This document shows, in pieces, positions 57,250-64,000 of a stretch of DNA of 64,000 nt (the stretch's first letter is position 1; the number at the start of each line of letters is the position of its first letter). This DNA is from Aradus depressus (Eukaryota > Arthropoda > Insecta > Hemiptera > Aradidae), in the NCBI GenBank assembly GCA_963662175.1, contig OY759215.1, positions 53,213,213-53,277,212 on the forward strand. Direction: 5' to 3'. Position numbers and translations under genes: made by a program. The notes beneath the pieces are model-generated. The model saw only the letters and a list, made by a program, of their open reading frames with translations, did no database searches and had not been told where the DNA came from.

Positions 57250-57462
57250 AGAAACCTTGAGCAAGCCTTCCTTCGAATGGGACGTTAAGCTATCTCGAGC
57301 CTATACGATGTCAGACCCTTACCGTAGGTAACTTGAACTGGATAGGCAAAATTTAGGACTTCCACAGTAGAGTCAGGTTTATGTTCACTAGAGCGCTCTG
57401 GTAGTAGGCGATACGACCTTGTAGTTAATGCCCGGGCATGAGTCATAAAAACTAACTATACA
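57250..57462 (+). mobile_element. SINE S1, 5'-truncated
   Basis: From AAACCTTGAGCAAGCC to GGGCATGAGTCATAAAAACT. Confidence 0.72.
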
Positions 57463-57800
57463 TTATTATAAAAAAGTGGCCATGTTTGTAATGTAATGGT
57501 CTCAGGACTTGGCTTAGAAGATCGATCTAGCTGCCCCTAGATGGACAGTTTTGTCTCCAAGGTCTAACATACAGTGTTATTACTACCCACGCCATCAATT
57601 TAAACTGATCTCGTTAAGTGCTACGTACATATATACCTACTACCAATTACTTGTCTTACCTTTAAAGCTAGCTTCTAGCTCCTATCTTGATTTTAACTTA
57701 GGTTTTGTTTTTTTTGATATGCAAATTTTTAATATTATTGTATATAATATAGGTTGTGGGATATTGAAGTAATTTTGTTCTTTGTTGTATATAAACAGAA

Positions 57801-58133
57801 GAGGGCGCCGGTAGCTTAGTGGTATGCGTGCTTGTCTTCTGAGCTCAAGAACGTGGGTTCGAAACCCGACCGAGGCCCTTTGTTTATTTTATCTGGGAAG
57901 TAAAATAAACTTAAGCACGCCGTCCTTCGGATGAGACGTTAAGCGATGGTCCCGAGCCTGTACGATGTCAGGTACTCATTAAAGACCCCCTGCCCTAGGT
58001 GAATAAAAATTTAGGACTCCCACAGTAGAGTCGGGCTCATGTCCACCAGAGTGACGAAAGAGCGCTCTGGTAGTAGGCGATATGACCTCGTAGTTAAAGC
58101 CCAGGCTTGAGTCACAAAACCTAACCTAACCTA
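57801..58133 (+). mobile_element. SINE S1, full-length reference copy
   Basis: tRNA-like head from GGGCGCCGG (57,803), box A-like TAGCTTAGTGG, box B GGTTCGAAACC (57,856-57,866), stem GTTTATTTTA/TAAAATAAAC, second stem CCAGAG...CTCTGG, and 3' tail of CCTAA units. Pol III transcription from the internal boxes is family knowledge; reverse transcription would depend on a partner LINE that I cannot identify. Confidence 0.92.
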
Positions 58134-58232
58134 ATCAGAGATCTCATCAGGTCATACATTGAAGGGTTTCGTAGATTAGTAATACATTTATGTACTAACT
58201 AGTTGTAGCCTTAAGGTACATGGCTAGTGACT

Positions 58233-58788
58233 CTACAATGTTTTTTTTTTCGACTCTGATTTCAAAAATGTCTTTCCGTGTGTGTCTGTGAACATGATAA
58301 CTCCCAATTGAGTGAAGGTATCAACACGCAATTTTATGTCAATTCAAAACTTCATAAGTTACTTCATATTAAAACTTGATAAGGATCACACCTATTAATT
58401 TTGACTCGGCCGAAGGGAAGGGACCTCGGACTCAAACACCCTAATAACTGCCGATGTAATGAATTTATCGATACAACATTTATGTGTGAGGGTTCAGAAG
58501 ATACTATGTAAGTCAACTACTGACTTTAGCTCAAAGGCTCGATTGGTTTTGGAGGAAGAGTGAAAACTTAATTGAGTAAGAACACGTTGCCTTCGTGTGT
58601 GTGAACGAGACCTGGAGACCAAGTACGACACCTATTCATTTTCTGTCTTAACACAAAACACTTTAGTAACTGCCGTTGTAATGAATGTATTAGCACGAAA
58701 TTTAGTATGAGAAGAAGTTTTTGTGTGAGTCAACTATTAATTAAAACTGTCGATTGTTGTTAGCGGGAGAGCGAAAACTTGGTTTTTT
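58233..58788 (+). mobile_element. Family A, two forward pieces in series
   Basis: 58,233-58,597 and 58,618-58,788 each end with a GAGAG or GAAGAGTG then GAAAACTT segment. Confidence 0.75.
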
Positions 58789-58984
58789 TGCGGATTCGCC
58801 ATAGCTTAACGGAAATCGGAAGCAGCACCTTGATCCCTTTTGGCTCTCTGCGGTATAGTTTGTCCGTTAGTGTCCTCCATTCTCTTCACTTACTATTAGC
58901 ACACTCCCACCTTCCTTCTCTCTCTGGAATTATAGTTGTGGAGAGTTTTCCCTTCGGTAAATAATATCGAAGTATTTTGAATAC

Positions 58985-59275
58985 CTGGGGTTTAACTACG
59001 AGGTCATATCGACTACTATCAGAGCCCTCTTTCGTCGCTCTAGAAGTCATGAGCCCGACTACTCTGGGAGTTCGAAATTTTGCTTATCCAGGTTTATTCA
59101 CCTGGGGGTAGAGGTCTTTATTAACAAGTAACTGACATCGTACAAGCGTTAACGTCCCATCCGAAGGTCGGCATGCTCATGGTCTTTTCACCTCTAAGAT
59201 AAAGAAACCTAAGAGGTTTCGAACCCGCGATCTTGAGCTCAGTAGACTAGCATGCTACCTCTGAGCTACTACCAT
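58985..59275 (-). mobile_element. SINE S1, decayed
   Basis: From TTTAACTACGAGGTCATATCG to head CTCTGAGCTACTACC. Box B in reverse is GGTTTCGAACCC. Confidence 0.8.
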
Positions 59276-59943
59276 CAATATTTAAATGTAATAATTTAAA
59301 TTTAAATAATTGATAAACTAAGAATATTCTCTTAAATGTTCGTGTATTTTGGACGAGAGGTGTCTATGGAACGCTGAGTAACACACACAGAGAGTTGAAA
59401 TTTTCGTGCATTTCGAAGACAGAGAATTGTATATATCGTTTCTCTAAAAAATATGATATTACAACGTCCCTTTAGCACTGTTTATTTTAAACAATATTGT
59501 TTCCTATTGACACGCTTAAAGTATGAGCGATTATTCTTAGTAGGTTCACAGGAGCGGATTCAGAAGGCCTCCCCCCTTGGATATGTGAATTTTTTTAGGT
59601 CATATTAAAGAAAATATATGAATGAATTGCTTTGAATTGCTAAAACTATTTGCCAAAGAGCTTTATCATAATCAACTGATACTTTTCTTTTTTTCTTATA
59701 CTAACATTCCTATCAGACTCAGATAAATTTATCAAAAGCAGATTAGCAATCCATACATTATTCACTCTCTTGAAATATTACTAGCGTATTTTCACCTCAT
59801 TTATTCATAACTTCACTTATTTCATTTGGGAACATACGCAAATAGGATTAGTTTATCCTAATCTCATCTGCACATAACATATTTATATAGATTTGGGATT
59901 TAAACATTTATTCCCTTTCTTTAGTAAGTATTAATCTAGTAAT

Positions 59944-60090
59944 GGGGGCCATGGTGGCCCAGGCTAGAGCGTAGGGCTTTGGTCGCATGGTCTCACCATG
60001 GTTTGCGGGTTCGAATCCCGTCCGGGAGTGAGTCTCATTTAATAACTAGATAACTCAATGATAGGGCTAATATGCACCGTACATAAAGTC
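59944..60090 (+). mobile_element. SINE S2, complete reference copy
   Basis: tRNA-like region 59,944-60,027 with box B GGTTCGAATCC (60,008-60,018), then TAACTAGATAACTCA and GCTAATATGCACCGTACATA. It is not a tRNA gene: the 5' and 3' acceptor ends do not pair. Confidence 0.88.
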
Positions 60091-60128
60091 ACAATTCTAC
60101 AAACGTATTATGACAATTCTACAAACGT

Positions 60129-60204
60129 AGAATAAATATCACACGGTTTTACAGGAACATAAAACATATTATGTTATGTTGCTGTAAAACCGTGTGATAT
60201 TTAT
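60129..60204. repeat. 24-bp perfect inverted repeat
   Basis: AATAAATATCACACGGTTTT on the left is mirrored by AAAACCGTGTGATATTTATT on the right around a short AT spacer. Confidence 0.85.
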
Positions 60205-60322
60205 TGAACTATTGGATTCTTGATCCTTTACCTTCTGATATTTGTATTTTATTTTCAATTGTCAAAAATCAGAACTGTAGGTTTTTGATAAATGTATATG
60301 CTGTTATATGTATGATCATTTT

Positions 60323-60370
60323 CTTACGTCCTGTTTGTCCTACATAACTCTTCTCACATTGGCAACATTT
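60323..60370 (-). pseudogene. Penelope-like element GIY-YIG endonuclease remnant
   Basis: Minus strand reads KCCQCEKSYVGQTGRK, including the cysteine pair and YVGQTGR core of the PLE endonuclease. The frame is broken on both sides. A near copy lies 430 bp away at 60,753-60,800. Confidence 0.75.
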
Positions 60371-60752
60371 GATTTGATGCTGACATTAGATTATTTTTGG
60401 TATGTCCAGAACTTATTCAGTTTTCAATTTATTTTTTCAATATAGCTAGAACTGAATTGCTCAAAATACTTGATATGAATGAATCGCTAAAACTTTCTCA
60501 AAAAACTTTTATTACAACTGTTTTTTTTCTTATACCAATATTCCTATCAGACTCAGATTGAGATCAGGTTAGAAATCCATTATTCATTAAAATATTATTC
60601 GCGAATTCTCACCTCACTTATTCATATGGTCAATAACTTCACTTTTCTCATTTGGAAGCATTAGCAAATATATAAGAAATATATAAGATTACCGTAATCT
60701 CATCATTGGCTTGGATTTCCGATTTTTCGATTGTAATGTGAGTATTAATTTT

Positions 60753-60800
60753 CTTACGTCCTGTTTGTCCTACATAACTCCTCTCACATTGACTACATAC
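60753..60800 (-). pseudogene. Second Penelope-like GIY-YIG remnant, direct duplicate
   Basis: Minus strand reads VCSQCERSYVGQTGRK. Together with the copy at 60,323 and duplicated AT-rich flanks (59,630-59,900 and 60,470-60,720), it shows two same-orientation PLE 3' fragments in tandem. Confidence 0.75.
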
Positions 60801-61063
60801 ACTTAAGGGTTGGATTTGAGGCAGACAGTGCAGTTGAGTTTAGCTACAGTAAGTTAGACAAACAATCAATTGCCGGCCCTGTCGTCGTTTACAATAGCTT
60901 TGTCGTCTCCCCTCTTCCCCTACTCTCACAGCCTCCCTTCATAATACACACACTCTCACTCACAAGCCGTCAGCCAATAATCAACAATATACCATACCAA
61001 CTATGTGTCATCTAGTCTGAACCAGAACTACCCTTATAAATCAGACTACGGGAAAATAAACTT

Positions 61064-61634
61064 TACTACCCCAGCTATACGAATTTTAGGGGTAGTTATG
61101 TAATCGGTCAAAAATTCGATGTTGAGTTTTCAACTGAATTTCATGTTTTCCAAACTCTGGATTCCAAATAGGAAGAAAAAATGTATGTCTGTCTGTGAAC
61201 ACGATAACTCCCGAATGAATGAATGTATCAACACAAAATTTTATATTTGAATCCAGAACCCTCCAATGACGACACCTATAATTTTTAAGTCAAATCGACC
61301 AAAGGTAGAGGGGGGTTTAGGGAGGAGGCTTATCATAAAAACTGTAATAACTGCCGATAGAATGAATGTATGAACACGACATTTTATATGTGTGACCAAA
61401 ACCCCTTAAGGACAACACATATCGATTTTCAGCCAAATCGGTCAAAGGTGAGGGGGATATTATAAGAGAGGCTTTACTTAAAAACTGATGTTGTAATGAA
61501 TTTATCGACGTAAAATTTATGAGGATTTAGGAGTCCTTATGTAAGTAAATTATTGTTGTTCAATCAATTCGTGTTAATATATTCATTAGGACAGTTATTA
61601 GTGTTTTTATGTTAAGCCACCCCCTAATCTCCCC
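61064..61634. mobile_element. Family A, forward copy plus a reverse scrap
   Basis: Forward CTACCCCAGCTATACGAATTT to about 61,566; reverse 61,567-61,634, then SINE S1. Confidence 0.82.
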
Positions 61635-61919
61635 GACCGAGGCCCTTAGTTTATTTTATCTGGGAGGTAAAATATACTTAAGCACGCCGTCCTTCGGATG
61701 GGACGTTAAGCGTAGGTCCCGAGCCTGTACGATGTCAGGTACTCGTTAAAGACCCCTACCCTTGGTGAATAAAAATTTAGGGTAGGCAAAATTTAGGACT
61801 TCCACAGTAGAGTCGGGCTCATGTCCACCAGAGTGACGAAAGAGCGCTCTGGTAGTAGGCGATATGACCTCGTAGTTAAAGCCCGGGCATGAGTCATTAA
61901 ACATAACCTAACCTAACCT
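61634..61919 (+). mobile_element. SINE S1, tRNA head missing, CCTAA tail intact
   Basis: Begins CCCCGACCGAGGCCC (just after box B) and ends AACCTAACCTAACC. It joins a reverse family A scrap. Confidence 0.85.
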
Positions 61920-62844
61920 GTAAAATGTCTGATTACTTGTATAACTGTGAATGAAGTTCCCTCGAACGTTTTGAAGATAAACATTTAAAAATTATCCTAG
62001 AATATTACTCACAGTAAGTTTCAGTAAACGAAACTTAGAGTGAAGGCAAAATTTTAGGAAATCGTTAACATTTAAATTTTGAATTTTTCTTCTCCACACA
62101 AAATTGTTAGCATAAGCAATAATCAGTCTCTAAAAAATTCTTCATATTTCTTTATAGATTCTCATTGTATAGATGCCCTTGTGAGAAATCTCTAATATTT
62201 CTTTGTGTTTTATGAATGGAATTTTATGATAGGAATGAAATATATTGTAGAATGTTATTATTATTGTGTAATTATTTTTATTATTAAATAAATAATTAAA
62301 AAATGCTGTTAAACATTTCCGAGCATTTATGGGCAGCCTAGGAAGGTCGGGCGGTATCGGCCATCACACCAGTATCCAGTACGCTTCCAAGGTCTTAACT
62401 ATAATAATGCTTTTGTTGTCAATGAGGGGAATTTTATCCTTGGAAATAAAAACATCGCTACCTTGACCCTATCACTTGCTAATATCAAAACCATCCTGTT
62501 GTCTCCGTCGGTGAGTCTCATCGATTGTGGGTGTTTAAAGAGGCTGGATGAATGTGAGAAAATGTTGAGAAAAACCAGTATAAATCGATCTATTGATGTG
62601 AATGATAATAATAAAAATATGAAACAAAAAGTGATTTTGATAGAACTTATAGGATATTGGTGAAATATCTACTTCTCCATGAAATTGTTAGCCAATTATG
62701 ACCTAAATATTTTATATATGAAACACAATTTTTATATTTTATTTTATTTTATTTTTTTCAAGGCTGAAAAAAAATTCCGTTTCTACACAGATGGTGTTTT
62801 TAAACGTAGACATATTTAGTAGAATTTTAAACTTTCATTTCCTC
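61920..62844. other. AT-rich, nothing recognised
   Basis: A 66-codon plus frame (62,463-62,663) has no domain. Confidence 0.45.
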
Positions 62845-63352
62845 AGCAAGAAAGTTTAGGGGAAGTTAATTACTCGGCCAGAAATTGCGGAGTTTTCAAT
62901 GGAATTTCATGTTTTATGATCTCAAAAAAAAAAAAATGGTGGTAATCACCAGCAATGTGCTTCCCCAGAACAAATTAATAAATTAACTATTCGCTCGCCC
63001 TCCAAAACAAGTCGATAGTTTCAGCTAATATGAGTTGAGTAACATAGGGGCTCCTAAATCCTCATATTATATTTTGTACCGATAAATTTTTTGGTTTTTG
63101 AATTTAGATCCGCCCCCCCCCCTCCTCCCTTTTGACCATTCCGTGGAAAAATAATAAGTGTCCTTATGAGGTTTTGAATTCACGTTTGCAATTTTATGGC
63201 GATACGTTCAATAAAACGGCAGTTATTAGAGTTTTTGTTCTCTCGCCTAATCTCGGTCGGAAAACATGAAATTCCGTTGAAAACCCCATATCGAGTTTTT
63301 GACCGATTATATGATTTCCCCTATACTTCGTATAGCTGTAGAAGTAAAAAAA
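62845..63352. mobile_element. Family A, forward 5' piece and reverse near-complete copy
   Basis: 62,845-62,932 forward; 62,933-63,352 reverse, ending ATTTCCCCTATACTTCG and TATAGCTGTAGAAGTA. Confidence 0.82.
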
Positions 63353-63805
63353 AAAACATTTATTACATTGTCAGCTATTGGGGTTTATATAATCTAGCCC
63401 CCTCTTTGAATTCCTTTTTTTATCTGATTTGGCTCAATATCAGTAGTTGTGTCCTTAGGGGATTCTGGATACAGATAAGTAATTTCGTGAGTCATAGTGT
63501 TTACATACCTATAGGCAGACAGGAAATTTTACTTCTCCCAGTTATATCAAGTATTATGGATGTAACCAGTCAAACATTCGATGTTTTAATCGTAATGTTG
63601 TCTTGAACCCCAGAAGGAAGTAATCAATTATTATTATTTCCGCTCTCCCTGAATACTATTCTTATTCCTAGCTATTTATATTATTTATTATTTTATTACA
63701 TTGAGAATTATTAGAGTTTTTGTGTCCGGTGAAAACTCAACATGGGTTTTTGACCGATTACATTACTTCCTCCATACTTTGTATAGCTGAGGAAGTAAAA
63801 ACTTA
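63353..63805 (-). mobile_element. Family A, decayed reverse copies
   Basis: Body fragments, then ATTACTTCCTCCATACTTTG and TATAGCTGAGGAAGTA, the clearest 5' hairpin in reverse. Confidence 0.75.
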
Positions 63806-64000
63806 ATAGAGAATTATTGTTTAAAAGGGGTGGGTATGTGGTATCGTTGGTTATATTGACCCTAATGAGGGTGGGATAAAGCCCGCATGAAGGGGGGAGG
63901 TTTAGGGGATGTCTATTGTGTGCACACTCACGCACACATAGTGGGAGCACAAACAGACAACACACACACAGACATGGCTAAACAACTGCTTGCCAAGGAG

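Larger units (their letters stand above)
59630..60810 (-). mobile_element. Tandem Penelope-like element fragments, one holding SINE S2
   Basis: Two direct copies share a block beginning GAATTGCTAAAACT (about 59,636 and, as GAATCGCTAAAACT, 60,479), containing TATTCCTATCAGACTCAGAT-like sequence. Each is followed at variable distance by the endonuclease remnant. SINE S2 lies inside the first copy. No RT motif is left. Confidence 0.5.

Noticed and set aside
59944..60027. tRNA gene
   Set aside because: Box B is good, but the ends do not pair as an acceptor stem and the sequence recurs with a shared 3' body, so it is the head of SINE S2. The same applies to S1 heads.
63196..63606. 136-codon plus-strand frame
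   Set aside because: It runs through reverse family A copies and changes repeat copy within the frame; no domain.

Overview
The window looks like nuclear DNA from an insect, probably a hemipteran. It is AT-rich and almost free of genes. It carries tRNA-headed SINEs whose 3' tails are CCTAA units (the arthropod telomere motif in reverse complement), a Helitron, MITEs, decayed non-LTR and Ty3/Gypsy fragments and Penelope-like element (PLE) pieces. The species is an inference. Frames are short and broken, and I see no rRNA, functional tRNA, operon or CRISPR.

Genes: the best host-gene candidate is one 186-bp GC-rich exon at 13,923-14,108 (+), with a clean acceptor and a GTAAGT donor. It encodes a Gly/Pro/Gln-rich segment of a protein I do not recognise. 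If real, most of the window is intron. A weaker exon candidate lies at 45,640-45,880 (+). No other frame is convincing host coding sequence.

Repeats: (1) Family A makes up much of the window, in about 45 copies or fragments on both strands. Its 5' end is a hairpin (TACTTCCCCAGC...), its body holds tandem units of about 160 bp, and its 3' end carries the inverted motif GCTGGGGAAGTA, then a CGGTGATTCACCG hairpin and a T run. This layout resembles non-autonomous Helitron2-type elements (inference). One copy (5,752-7,049) has its 3' end expanded into a 15-unit, 33-bp array with a six-unit higher-order period. (2) SINE S1 has about 23 copies and SINE S2 has 5. (3) Several unrelated short families form inverted pairs, and each arm carries a hammerhead-ribozyme-like core (CTGA-N-GA, stem II, GAAA, short self-complementary stem III). 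Two of the insertions have perfect 12-13 bp target duplications. One pair encloses a PLE GIY-YIG remnant, and three further GIY-YIG remnants lie elsewhere. (4) Three different MITEs sit inside family A copies, each flanked by ATAT. (5) A 524-bp Helitron at 4,492-5,015 ends in CTAG after a hairpin.

Layout: 0-9 kb holds hammerhead palindromes, the Helitron, the 33-bp array and a foldback element. 9-19 kb holds the exon, a poly(A) retroposon, a poly-C run and a Gypsy integrase relic. 19-32 kb holds family A copies, LINE tails and a 930-bp palindrome. 32-46 kb holds nested PLE and MITE insertions and a Jockey fragment. 46-64 kb is dense in S1 copies, with a 126-bp tandem repeat and PLE endonuclease remnants. 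Nested insertions give a relative order: family A is older than the MITEs, PLE palindromes and LINE tail found inside it.
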